Source: Rhodospirillales bacterium | GTDB lineage: Bacteria; Pseudomonadota; Alphaproteobacteria; ATCC43930; CGMCC-115725 | Reading direction: 5' to 3' | Length of the DNA stretch: 64,000 nucleotides | Assembly (NCBI GenBank): GCA_947473305.1 | Contig: CANJCB010000004.1 | Coordinates: 1 to 64,000, forward strand | Shown here: positions 52,799-61,127 of the stretch, piece after piece | Layout of the letters: the number at the start of each line of letters is the position of its first letter | Position numbering within the stretch: position 1 is the stretch's first letter | Program-made: the position numbers and the translations under genes | The notes under the pieces: model-generated | What the model was told of the DNA's origin: nothing | Seen by the model: the letters and a program-made list of their open reading frames with translations, nothing else | The model's database searches: none

Positions 52799-54910
52799 TC
52801 AGACCGTATCGGGATCGGCCATGCGCGGAATGAGGACCGTCACCACCGTCCCCTCGCCCGCCCGGCTTTCCACCATGAGCCTGCCGCCGTGCAATTCCGC
52901 GAGCTTCATCGCCAGGGGCAGGCCGAGGCCCGTCCCCTCGCGGTCCTTCGCAAGCGGATTGTCGATCTGGCCGAAAGGCTGGAGCGCGATACGGATGCCG
53001 TCTTCCGACATGCCCACGCCGTCGTCTTCCACCCGCAACATCATCTCGCCGGAGGGCGCGATGCGTGCCGAAGTCTGGATGTGGCCCCCGGGGGGCGTGA
53101 ATTTGATGGCGTTCGACAGCAAGTTCAGGACGATCTGGCGGAGTCGCCCCTCGTCACCCCGGATTTCCTGGGCATCGGGCCCGACCTCGACCGAGATCTC
53201 CAGCCCCGCGGCTTCGGCCTGCGGCTGCACCGTACGGCGGCATTCGTCGAGCAACAGCGGAAGATCGACCGGCCCCAATCTCAGCGACAGCGCCCCCGCC
53301 TCCACCTTGGCGAGATCCAGGATATCGCTGATGAGGGACAGGAGGTGCCGCCCGCTCGACATGATGTCCCGGGCGTATTCGCGGTAGCGCTCGACCCCGA
53401 TCTTCCCCAGAATCTCCCCTTCGATCACCTGGGAGAAGCCGATGATCGCATTCAGAGGCGTCCTGAGCTCGTGGCTCATGTTCGTCAGGAAATCGGATTT
53501 CGCCCGGTTGGCGTATTCCGCCTGTTCCTTGGCGGCGCGCAAGGCCTGCTCGTAGCGGATGCGCTGGGTCGCGTCGCGGACCGTGCTGATGATCTCCGAG
53601 GTGCCGGTCTCCGGGTTGTCGGCCCGGGTGATGCTCGCCTCGACCCAGATCCATTCCCCGTCCTTGCGACGGACGCGGTGGGTCACCAGGGCATGGGCGT
53701 GGGGTCCGACGCCGCGCATCGTATCCTCGAGATGGGCGATATCGTCGGGGTGGATGAGAGCCTGGAGCGGCATGCCCAGAAGCTCCTCAGGCTCATAGCC
53801 GTATATGCGGCGCACGGCGGGTGAGGAATAAAGCCTGCGCCAGGTGACCGGATCGACCCGCGAGATCATGTCGGAGGAATGCTCGGCGAGGAGCCGGTAG
53901 CGTTGCTCGCTTTCGCGCGCGTCGAACTCGGCGAGCCCGCGGCGGCGCAGTTCCCGCACCAACCCCGCCGCCAGCAGGAAGGCGATGATCGTGATCGTCG
54001 CGATGGTCGCGCAGATGATGAAGGTCTTGCGCGCCCATTGGTCGAGCACCGCGTCCTTGGAGAGGCTGACCGCTATCATCAAGGGCAGGCTGCCCACCTG
54101 CTTATAGACAACGAGACGGGCGAGGCCGGTCTGTGGCGAAAGGTCCTCGTAGCTTCCCATCGGCGATTGGGTGAAACGGCGGAAAAGCCCCGTATTCTTG
54201 AGATCGCTGCCGATCAGGGTCTCCTCGTAGGGCCGCCGCATGAGCATGGCGCCGTCGGTTTTCATCAGGAGGACCATTCCGTCCCGACCGAGTTCGATCC
54301 CGTCGAAGAGCTGCTGCACATAGTTCAGGTGCAAGGTGCCCGTGACGAGGCCGGCGAAGCTTCCGTCCGGTTTCTCCAGCCGCCGGCTGAGGCCCAGCGC
54401 CCATTGATTGTCCTGGCGGCCCTTGAAGGGTCCGGTGATGAGCAATCCGGTTTGCAGCTTGTCTTTATGGATGCGGAAATAGTCCCGGTCGGCGTAATTC
54501 GCCTGAGGCACGCGCAGAGGCTGGTTATCGGCGACCACGTCCCCCTGCTCGTTCAGGATGAGCATGATGCCGAGATCGGGGGCGGTCGCCGCCAGGTCGA
54601 AAAGGATGAGGTTGCGGACCTCGCGCTGGAAATCCCAGATGCCGGGAACCTTCAGGCCTTCGTTGGCGGCCTGCAGAGACAGGTCGTAGAGCTGGATATT
54701 GCGGTCGATGTCGCGTTCAAGCGTGGAAACGAGGTTCGCGGACGACTGATAGGCGTCGTCCAGTGCGTCGTTGCGGGTATCCCAGGTCACCCAGGCGGTC
54801 AGGCCCAACACGCCCACGAGCACAAGCGCCGCCGCCGCCAGCGCCACAAAACGTCGCCGGGCGCCGGTGAAGGTCCGCACTCTGACCGAAGGCGTTTCGC
54901 TCGGCCGCAC
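52799..54910 (-). CDS. Membrane-bound PAS sensor histidine kinase
   Basis: About 703 residues from GTG at 54910, chosen for the AGAGGGGG upstream; a TTG at 54934 would add eight. Order: first membrane helix (near 20-45), an extracytoplasmic dCACHE-like sensor of about 240 residues (DGMVLLMKTDGAMLMRRP), second helix (FIICATIATITIIAFLLAAGLV), PAS domain (about 335-450, YEPEELLGMPLQALIHPDD), HisKA with MSHELRTPLNAIIGF (phospho-His480) and HATPase (NLLSNAIKFTPPGG, DDGVGM, GTGLGLPLA). No response regulator gene adjoins it. Confidence 0.87.
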   Translation of the reverse strand: MRPSETPSVRVRTFTGARRRFVALAAAALVLVGVLGLTAWVTWDTRNDALDDAYQSSANLVSTLERDIDRNIQLYDLSLQAANEGLKVPGIWDFQREVRNLILFDLAATAPDLGIMLILNEQGDVVADNQPLRVPQANYADRDYFRIHKDKLQTGLLITGPFKGRQDNQWALGLSRRLEKPDGSFAGLVTGTLHLNYVQQLFDGIELGRDGMVLLMKTDGAMLMRRPYEETLIGSDLKNTGLFRRFTQSPMGSYEDLSPQTGLARLVVYKQVGSLPLMIAVSLSKDAVLDQWARKTFIICATIATITIIAFLLAAGLVRELRRRGLAEFDARESEQRYRLLAEHSSDMISRVDPVTWRRLYSSPAVRRIYGYEPEELLGMPLQALIHPDDIAHLEDTMRGVGPHAHALVTHRVRRKDGEWIWVEASITRADNPETGTSEIISTVRDATQRIRYEQALRAAKEQAEYANRAKSDFLTNMSHELRTPLNAIIGFSQVIEGEILGKIGVERYREYARDIMSSGRHLLSLISDILDLAKVEAGALSLRLGPVDLPLLLDECRRTVQPQAEAAGLEISVEVGPDAQEIRGDEGRLRQIVLNLLSNAIKFTPPGGHIQTSARIAPSGEMMLRVEDDGVGMSEDGIRIALQPFGQIDNPLAKDREGTGLGLPLAMKLAELHGGRLMVESRAGEGTVVTVLIPRMADPDTV

Positions 54911-55006
54911 CCCAAAGCCCCCTCTTCCCGGCAACGGCCGCCCGTTTTAACGCAGTAAGCTTAAGAAAGCTCGGGCTATTGTGGGAGAATGTAACTTGTC
55001 ATTCAC

Positions 55007-56386
55007 ATGCGGAAGAGAATGGACGGCCTCCCCACGCCACAACGATATTGGGCGATCCTGACGCTCGCCATGGCCATCGCCATGGCCGTGCTCGACAGCT
55101 TCATCGCCAATGTGGCGCTGCCGACGATCGCGCGGGATCTCGATGTCAGCCCCGCGACCTCGATCTGGGCGGTCAATGCCTATCAGATCGCGGTGACCGT
55201 CTCGCTTCTTCCCCTCTCGTCGCTGGGCGATATCTACGGCTATCGCCGGGTCTATCGAGTGGGGCTTGCTATTTTCACGGTCGCTTCGCTCGCCTGCGCC
55301 CTGGCGCCGAGCTTCTGGACGCTGACCGCCGCGCGCGCCGCCCAGGGCATCGGCGCCGCGGGGATCCTGAGCGTGAACGTCGCGCTTATCCGCTTCATCT
55401 ATCCGAAAGCCTCGCTCGGGCGCGGCATCGGGACCAACGCCCTGGTCGTCGCCACGGGATCGGTCGCCGGACCTACCGTCGCCGCGGGCATCCTCTCCTT
55501 CGCAACCTGGCCCTGGCTTTTCGCCGTCAATCTGCCGATCGGCCTTGTGGCGCTTTGGATGGCCCGAGCGCTTCCCGCCACCGAAGGCTCGGGCCAGAAC
55601 TTCGATTTCGCGAGCGCGCTGATCAGCGCCAGCACCTTCGGCCTTCTGATCCTGGGCATGGGAAGCATCGGCCAGCCGGGCCCTATCGCCTGGATCGAGT
55701 TGGCCGCAGCGCTCTGCCTAGGTCTGGTGCTCATCCGGCGCCAAGCCGGTCAGACCCGCCCGATGCTGGCGATCGATCTCTTCCGCCGGCTGCCCTTCAC
55801 ACTCGCCATCGCCACCTCCTTCTGTTTCTTCGTAGCCGCCTATCTGGCCTATGTCTCCCTGCCCTTCTTCTTCCAGAACGTGCTCGGGCGGTCCCAGGCG
55901 GAGACCGGACTGCTGATAACCCCTTGGCCGGCCGCGACGGCCCTGGCCGCGCCGCTGGCCGGCAGGCTCTCCGACCGCTGGCCGGCCATTCCTCTCGCCG
56001 TGATCGGCATGGGGACCATGGCGCTGGGCCTGATCCTCCTGGCCCTTCTGCCTGCGGCCCCTTCGAACCTGGACATCGTCTGGCGGATGGTGATCTGCGG
56101 GCTGGGCTTTGGGCTTTTCCAGACGCCCAACAACAAGGCGATCGTCACGAGCGCTCCCCTCGACCGGAGCGGGGGGGCCAATGGCGTGGCCGCGACGACG
56201 CGGCAATTGGGCATGGCCACGGGCGCGGCCCTCGTCGCGATCGTCTTCAGTCTTGGCGCAGGTCAGAGCCTTTCGCGCGATGTCATTACGGCATTGTTGC
56301 TCGCCGCGGGATTCGCGACGGCTTCAGCCCTGGGCAGCAGCCTCAGGATGATCGGCTTTGCCCGGGAAGCAAGAACCCGGCCCTAA
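55007..56386 (+). CDS. MFS transporter, 14-helix DHA2 type
   Basis: A 459-residue transporter. The first helix holds AMAVLDSFIANVALPTIARDL, characteristic of DHA2 drug:H+ antiporters, followed by SLGDIYGYRRVY (motif A) and GSVAGPTVAAGILSF (motif C-like GxxxGPxxGG variant). About 14 hydrophobic segments can be drawn. DHA2 members export drugs, dyes or bile salts. It diverges from the kinase gene across 96 bases and precedes a hairpin between convergent genes. A start at ATG 55007 is followed by another ATG at codon 5. Confidence 0.88.
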   Translation: MRKRMDGLPTPQRYWAILTLAMAIAMAVLDSFIANVALPTIARDLDVSPATSIWAVNAYQIAVTVSLLPLSSLGDIYGYRRVYRVGLAIFTVASLACALAPSFWTLTAARAAQGIGAAGILSVNVALIRFIYPKASLGRGIGTNALVVATGSVAGPTVAAGILSFATWPWLFAVNLPIGLVALWMARALPATEGSGQNFDFASALISASTFGLLILGMGSIGQPGPIAWIELAAALCLGLVLIRRQAGQTRPMLAIDLFRRLPFTLAIATSFCFFVAAYLAYVSLPFFFQNVLGRSQAETGLLITPWPAATALAAPLAGRLSDRWPAIPLAVIGMGTMALGLILLALLPAAPSNLDIVWRMVICGLGFGLFQTPNNKAIVTSAPLDRSGGANGVAATTRQLGMATGAALVAIVFSLGAGQSLSRDVITALLLAAGFATASALGSSLRMIGFAREARTRP

Positions 56387-56400
56387 CAGGCCGGGGCCTG
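56387..56400. terminator. Short GC hairpin between convergent genes
   Basis: CAGGCC and GGCCTG arms (56387-56392, 56395-56400) form a short stem directly after the MFS stop and just before the stop of the opposing small lipoprotein gene. With four loop bases the stem is five pairs. Weak by itself and lacking a T run, it may serve both genes. Confidence 0.3.
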
Positions 56401-56402
56401 GT

Positions 56403-56603
56403 TCAGCGGTCGACGGTCACGCGCGCTTCAGCGACCACGAGGTCGCCCTTCCCCGAGGCGCCAACGCAATAACCGAAGACCCAAAGCTTGGAAGCGCAGG
56501 TCGGCCCCAGCATCGGGCTTGTTCGTTGCTCGGTGTCGCCCACCGTGCAGGAAGCCAGCATAGCCGCGGCCAGGGCAAAGAACGTCACTTGCAAAAACTT
56601 CAT
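56403..56603 (-). CDS. Small putative lipoprotein
   Basis: A 66-residue protein: signal MKFLQVTFFALAAAMLAS before Cys19 with an acceptable lipobox (LAS-C). The mature portion has two further cysteines (GPTCASKLWVFGYCVGASGKGD) and ends VVAEARVTVDR. I recognise no family; similar short, Cys-containing lipoproteins are frequent and unannotated. It lies between an MFS gene and a hairpin downstream of the amidase operon. Confidence 0.6.
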   Translation of the reverse strand: MKFLQVTFFALAAAMLASCTVGDTEQRTSPMLGPTCASKLWVFGYCVGASGKGDLVVAEARVTVDR

Positions 56604-56719
56604 CGGGACAGGCCCTTCGAAAAGGTACGGTTATTGGGGTCCGATTTTAGGAAGATCGGTCCTCACGTCAAACGATATCCCCGTTAATCCCATAGAAGAG
56701 CGCTCGAAGCGACAATATG

Positions 56720-56747
56720 GCCGGCCCCGCGATGAAACGAGGCCGGC
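56720..56747 (-). terminator. Hairpin after the six-gene GntR-dioxygenase operon
   Basis: GCCGGCC (56720-56726) pairs with GGCCGGC (56741-56747) around a 14-base loop. It begins 27 bases after the last gene's stop on the minus strand, where a terminator would be expected. No T run follows. Confidence 0.4.
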
Positions 56748-56773
56748 TGGATTGCACAATCGGATCGGCCGGA

Positions 56774-57829
56774 TCAGCCCGCGATCCACTGGGTCCAGCG
56801 TTCCCGCATCTTGGCGAGGTTGGGGGCGAGCCATTCGTCGTCCTGGATGAAGCCCACCTTAAGATGCTCCTCCGAACTCGGCATCTTCGCCGCCTCGGTT
56901 GGGGAAAGATATTTGAAGGCCTCGGGATTGGAAGGGCCGTAATTCATTCCCCTCGCGAAATCAGCCATCGGCTTCGCCAGAGAGGTGAATTCTATATATT
57001 TCCAGGCGAGCTTGGCCCTGGGCGTTCCCTTGGGGACGAAACGCTGGGTGAAGCTGACCTGCGTGCCGGGCCACATGATTTCCAGCGGAACGCCACGGTC
57101 GATCAACTCCTGGGCACGGCCGTTCCACATCGGCACCATGTCGACCTCGCCCGATTCGATCAGGGTCTGAGACTGGGTGCCTTGGGTCCACCAGACTTTG
57201 ATATGGGGCTTGATCTCGCTCATCTTCTTGAAGGCGCGGTCGAGATCCATGGGATAGATCTTGTCCTTGGGAACCCCGTCCGCCAGGAGCGCGAAGGCCA
57301 GCATGGAATAGGGCTGATCGAAGCCGCCCCGAATTTGAGGAAACTTCTTCGCATCCCAGTAATCCGCCCAGGTCTGGGGGCCGCCGTTGGGGAACTTGTC
57401 CTTGCGGTAGACGAGCCCGGTGCCAAGGCTGGTCGAAGCGACACAGACATCCTTATAGATCACCCCCGGGGCCAGCTTGTTCTTGTCGAGCACCGTGTAA
57501 TCGACGGGCTCCAACAGGTTTTCGAGCAGGGCTTGGCGCACTTCGCTGATGGTGATCGAACTCACGTCCCATTCGTAGTTGTTGCTCTGAACCTGCGCCT
57601 TGAGCTTGGAGAAGGAGACGGGGGCCACGGTCCGGATCTCGATGCCGGTCTCTTTCGTGAAGGGCTCGAAGAAGGCCTTGCGCTCCACTTCGGTATAGCC
57701 GCCGCCCCAAGTATTCACATAAAGCACCTCGGCGCCCAGCGCGGAGCGGGGGAGGATGGCGGGAGCCGCGAGGAGTGCGGCACCTCCCTTCAAAAGGGTT
57801 CGGCGGTTCGGATTACGAAAATCGGTCAT
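56774..57829 (-). CDS. Tat-exported ABC substrate-binding protein, polyamine/iron-like family 1 type
   Basis: A 351-residue binding protein with a twin-arginine leader (NPNRRTLLKGGAALLAAPAIL), so folded and cofactor-bearing or early-folding export is likely. Mature segments: LYVNTWGGGYTEVERKAFFEPFTKETGI, KLKAQVQSNNYEWDVSSI, VDMVPMWNGRAQELIDRGVPLE. This is the spermidine/putrescine (PotD)-like class of family 1 binding proteins. It is the final gene of the amidase/dioxygenase operon. ATG at 57829 has AGGGAA 8 bases upstream; an ATG two codons earlier is too close. Confidence 0.87.
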   Translation of the reverse strand: MTDFRNPNRRTLLKGGAALLAAPAILPRSALGAEVLYVNTWGGGYTEVERKAFFEPFTKETGIEIRTVAPVSFSKLKAQVQSNNYEWDVSSITISEVRQALLENLLEPVDYTVLDKNKLAPGVIYKDVCVASTSLGTGLVYRKDKFPNGGPQTWADYWDAKKFPQIRGGFDQPYSMLAFALLADGVPKDKIYPMDLDRAFKKMSEIKPHIKVWWTQGTQSQTLIESGEVDMVPMWNGRAQELIDRGVPLEIMWPGTQVSFTQRFVPKGTPRAKLAWKYIEFTSLAKPMADFARGMNYGPSNPEAFKYLSPTEAAKMPSSEEHLKVGFIQDDEWLAPNLAKMRERWTQWIAG

Positions 57830-57854
57830 TCTCATGCTTCCCTGTTTTTTAAGC

Positions 57855-59261
57855 TCACTCGGCGGCGGCGCGTTTCGCCTTGTGCCAGGCGGCCATGATT
57901 TTTGACGATGGCTCCACCAGCCCGAAGAGCGTGCGGAGGCTTTCGAGCGAAGGTTCGTGAAGATGCCGTGCCCGATCCGGCACCGCGACGCAATCTTCGG
58001 CGATGACGAGGTAATAATCCCGCATCGCCGCATCCCGCGCGCTCGATTCCACGCAGCAATTGGTCGTGACGCCCGCCATGATGACGGTCTTCACGCCATT
58101 GGCGCGCAGCAGAAGGTCCAGCCGCGTGTCGACGAAGGCGCTGAAGCGGTGCTTTTCCACCACTTGCTCGCCCGGTTGCGGAGCGACCACATCCATGATC
58201 TGCCCGCCCCAGGTGCCCACCACGCAGACCTCGCGGCCGTTGGCCAGTACGTCCTCGCCTGCCCTAATCTCCGTGGCGGAGGTCGTGAAACTCATCTGTT
58301 CGCCCGGCGCGAAAGGCCGGACGCGATAGGGCGAGCCCACGTTGCGATAGACCTGCCCGTAAGTTGCCTTGACGAAGATGACCCTGACGCCGGCCTCCCG
58401 CGCCGCCAGAAGCAGGTTGCGAATGCGGGGAACTGTCTCTTTGTACATCTCGATGGGGGCGCCGGATTTGGCCGTCATGCCCTCGGGGTGGCAGAAGTCG
58501 TTCTGCACGTCGATCAGCACCAGCGCGGCATGGGCGGGATCGACGCGGTCTTCGAGGGTCCGCAGGACATTGGCCGCCTTGACCTCGGGTTGCCAGTTGC
58601 GGGGGCCGGCCGCGGCGGCGTTCCAGATCGCCCTGATTTCCGTCGAGAGGGCGAGACGGCCGAAGGTCTGATTGAGGAGCGCCTGGGAGGCCGCCCCGGC
58701 GGCTTCCGAGAAGGGACAGGCGCAGTCGGTCGCCATGACGACCCGATAATCCCGGAAGAAGGCGTCCCTGGCCGTCGATTCCACGCAGACTTCGGTGACG
58801 ATACCGGTCAGCACCACGGTCTCGATGCCGTTGGACCGCAGCACCAGGTCGATATCGCTCCCGGCGAAAGGGCTGTAGCGATGCTTGGTGACGACCACCT
58901 CGTTGGGCAGGCCGACAGGCCCCGTGCCTTCGACGAAATCGGGGCCCGTGGTGCCGGTGAGGCAAAGGCTGTCCTTGAAGTCGCGACGGGCGAATTGCTC
59001 GGCGAGGGGCTGGCTCAAAACCGGCTCGTCGTAGACCGCGCGGATATAGACGATGAAGACGCCGGCCTTGCGCGCGTCCGCGATCAAGGGTTTCAGCCGC
59101 TCGATCATTTCCTGGGCCGCCGTGACCGCCTTGCCGCCCCGGGCGACGAGGCCGTCCGGCGCGGCGAATTCGTTCTGCACATCGACCACCACGAGCGCCG
59201 TATGGGCGGGATCGATCCGCTGGGAAAGAGTGGGCTCCCAGCCCTTCTTGTCGGTAATCAT
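57855..59261 (-). CDS. Two-domain isochorismatase-type cysteine hydrolase
   Basis: A 468-residue protein made of two tandem isochorismatase-like domains, unlike the usual 180-220-residue single-domain enzymes. Domain 1 (about 17-215) has its Asp-Lys-Cys triad at Asp27 (VVVDVQNEF), Lys126 (VVVTKHRYSPF) and Cys159 (VTEVCVESTARDA). Domain 2 (about 240-455) has Asp251 (VLIDVQNDF), Lys370 (VVEKHRFSAF) and Cys403 (TTNCCVESSARDA). Both triads look intact. Relatives hydrolyse amides such as maleamate (NicF), N-carbamoyl or ureidoacrylate (RutB), nicotinamide. It follows an amidase gene by 16 bases. Confidence 0.88.
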   Translation of the reverse strand: MITDKKGWEPTLSQRIDPAHTALVVVDVQNEFAAPDGLVARGGKAVTAAQEMIERLKPLIADARKAGVFIVYIRAVYDEPVLSQPLAEQFARRDFKDSLCLTGTTGPDFVEGTGPVGLPNEVVVTKHRYSPFAGSDIDLVLRSNGIETVVLTGIVTEVCVESTARDAFFRDYRVVMATDCACPFSEAAGAASQALLNQTFGRLALSTEIRAIWNAAAAGPRNWQPEVKAANVLRTLEDRVDPAHAALVLIDVQNDFCHPEGMTAKSGAPIEMYKETVPRIRNLLLAAREAGVRVIFVKATYGQVYRNVGSPYRVRPFAPGEQMSFTTSATEIRAGEDVLANGREVCVVGTWGGQIMDVVAPQPGEQVVEKHRFSAFVDTRLDLLLRANGVKTVIMAGVTTNCCVESSARDAAMRDYYLVIAEDCVAVPDRARHLHEPSLESLRTLFGLVEPSSKIMAAWHKAKRAAAE

Positions 59262-59277
59262 CGGGACTGCACTCCCC

Positions 59278-60663
59278 TTAGAGTTCCGGAAACGGGACCT
59301 TGTCCCAACCTGTCAAAACTTCGACCGCGCGGCCGACGCGGATCATCATGGCCTCGTCGAAAGGCCGCGCCACGACCTGCAGCGAGAGCGGCATGCCGCC
59401 CGGCGAGAGACCGATGGGCACGCTCATGGCGGGATGGCCCGAGACATTGAAAGGCACCGTGCGGGTCGTGGCGCCCGAGGCGCGGTGATCGTATTCGTCG
59501 AAACGGGGGGCCGGCTCCAGAATGCAGCCGCAGAGCAGCGCGTCGTAGCGCTGGAATTGCGCGTTCACCGCCGCCGTGAGTTCCCGGCGCAGGCGGAAAG
59601 CCTGGACCAGATCAGTGGCCGTCAGGAAAGCGCCGGCCATCAGCCGCTCCAGCCCGATGGCGCCGAAATCCTGCGGGCGGTTCCGCAGATTGTCCTCGTG
59701 GATGGCGTATCCTTCGGCTCCCGCGATCACCGCGCGGCAAAGGGCGAAAAGCGGGTAATCGGGAAGCCGCATGTCCTCGACCGTGGCGCCGGCGTCGCGC
59801 AGCAAACCGACGGTGCGGGCAATGGCCTCAAGAGCCACGGGTGCGGCGGGCGCCTCCTGGAAATTGGTGATGACGCCGATCCGCAAACCCGTGACGCCCC
59901 TCTCAAGATCGGCGCGGAAATCGGGCACCGGCTGGTCCACGCTCGCGGGATCCTCAGGGTCGTAGCCGGCGATCACCTGGAGCGCGATGGCGGCATCTTC
60001 GACGCTGCGCGCCAGCGGCCCCGCATGATCGAGGGAATAGGAAAGCGGCAGGACCCCGCGCTTGCTAACCCGTCCATAGGTAGCCTTCAGACCGACATCC
60101 CCGCAAAGCGCGGCGGGGCCTCGGATCGAGCTCGTTGTGTCGGTGCCCATGGCGACCCGCATCAGCCGCGCCGCGACCGCCGCCGCCGAGCCGCTCGAAG
60201 AGCCGCCGGTGAAATGATCCGTGTTCCAGGGATTGCGCGACGGCGGCCAGGGAAGATCCCAACTCGGGCCGCCGATGGCGAATTCATGGGTTGAGAGCTT
60301 GCCCAGCAGCACCCCGCCGCCCTCGTGGAGCTTCTGGACGACGACGCTGTCCTCTGTCGGCACATTGTCGATCAGCAGCTTCGAATGACCGGTCGTGCGA
60401 ATGCCCTTGGTGTCGTACATGTCCTTCAGGCCGTAGGGCACGCCATGGAACGGCCCCCGGTCCTTGCCGGATTTCAGTTCGGTATCGGCGCGGCGCGCAT
60501 CCGTGAGCGCCCTCTCCTCCGTCAGGGTGATGAAGGCGTGGAGCTTGGGCTCCAGCGCCTTGATCCTGATAAGGAGATGTTTCGTCAGCCCTTCCGAGGT
60601 CAGCGATCCGTCCCGGAGTTTCCGGCCGGTTTCCGCGACGGAGAGATCCTCCAGGCGTTCCAT
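59278..60663 (-). CDS. Amidase (amidase-signature family)
   Basis: A 461-residue AS-family enzyme. The Ser-cisSer-Lys triad is Lys80 (VPYGLKDMYDTKG), cis-Ser in TGGSSSGSAAAVA (155/156) and nucleophile Ser179 in GTDTTSSIRGPAA. The family would cleave amides to acid and ammonia, including aryl- and acyl-amides; GatA and indoleacetamide hydrolase share the fold, but the length and context favour a catabolic amidase. Its ATG overlaps the beta-subunit stop by one base. The operon places it between ring dioxygenase and the two-domain hydrolase. Confidence 0.9.
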   Translation of the reverse strand: MERLEDLSVAETGRKLRDGSLTSEGLTKHLLIRIKALEPKLHAFITLTEERALTDARRADTELKSGKDRGPFHGVPYGLKDMYDTKGIRTTGHSKLLIDNVPTEDSVVVQKLHEGGGVLLGKLSTHEFAIGGPSWDLPWPPSRNPWNTDHFTGGSSSGSAAAVAARLMRVAMGTDTTSSIRGPAALCGDVGLKATYGRVSKRGVLPLSYSLDHAGPLARSVEDAAIALQVIAGYDPEDPASVDQPVPDFRADLERGVTGLRIGVITNFQEAPAAPVALEAIARTVGLLRDAGATVEDMRLPDYPLFALCRAVIAGAEGYAIHEDNLRNRPQDFGAIGLERLMAGAFLTATDLVQAFRLRRELTAAVNAQFQRYDALLCGCILEPAPRFDEYDHRASGATTRTVPFNVSGHPAMSVPIGLSPGGMPLSLQVVARPFDEAMMIRVGRAVEVLTGWDKVPFPEL

Positions 60664-61127
60664 CAGATCGGCGTCGCCAGCAGGTTCGGGATCGCGAAGG
60701 TATCGACGACCACGATCCGCTCCTTGAACTGCGCGGCTTCGCCGTCGAGCACGATCTTGTCGCGATAGCAGCCGACGCTATAGAGCCGGCTCTCCCCCTC
60801 CGGATCGGTCTGGTAGAGCGAATAGCTGCTTTCGACCGCGTATTCGTTGCCGCCCAGGGGCTTGATCCGGGGGCTGCCGGTGACGTGGCGGTCCCAATGA
60901 ATGTTGAATTCGCAGGCCTCGCGCAGAGCCGTGACCCGGTCGCGGATCATGTTGCGATTGTTGCAGACGATGAGGACGCCAGTGAGGCCCTGCTCGATGT
61001 TCTCGCGCGGCACGACCCGGTAAACGCCATCCTCGGCGAAGAGCTCAGCCCAATCCTCGAGCTTGTTATTGTCGAGGCGGTAGACCGATTCCGTGAGGAG
61101 ACCGTTGATCGCTTCCCAGGTGCTCAT
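60663..61127 (-). CDS. Aromatic-ring-hydroxylating dioxygenase beta subunit
   Basis: A 154-residue subunit of the Rieske non-haem iron dioxygenase small-subunit family (SnoaL/NTF2-like fold): ESVYRLDNNKLEDWAELFAEDGVYRV, NRNMIRDRVTALREACEF and FKERIVVVDTFAIPNLLATPI are recognisable. The subunit is structural for the alpha3beta3 oxygenase. It overlaps the alpha gene (ATGA) and the amidase (TGATG), so dosage is coupled. Confidence 0.88.
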   Translation of the reverse strand: MSTWEAINGLLTESVYRLDNNKLEDWAELFAEDGVYRVVPRENIEQGLTGVLIVCNNRNMIRDRVTALREACEFNIHWDRHVTGSPRIKPLGGNEYAVESSYSLYQTDPEGESRLYSVGCYRDKIVLDGEAAQFKERIVVVDTFAIPNLLATPI

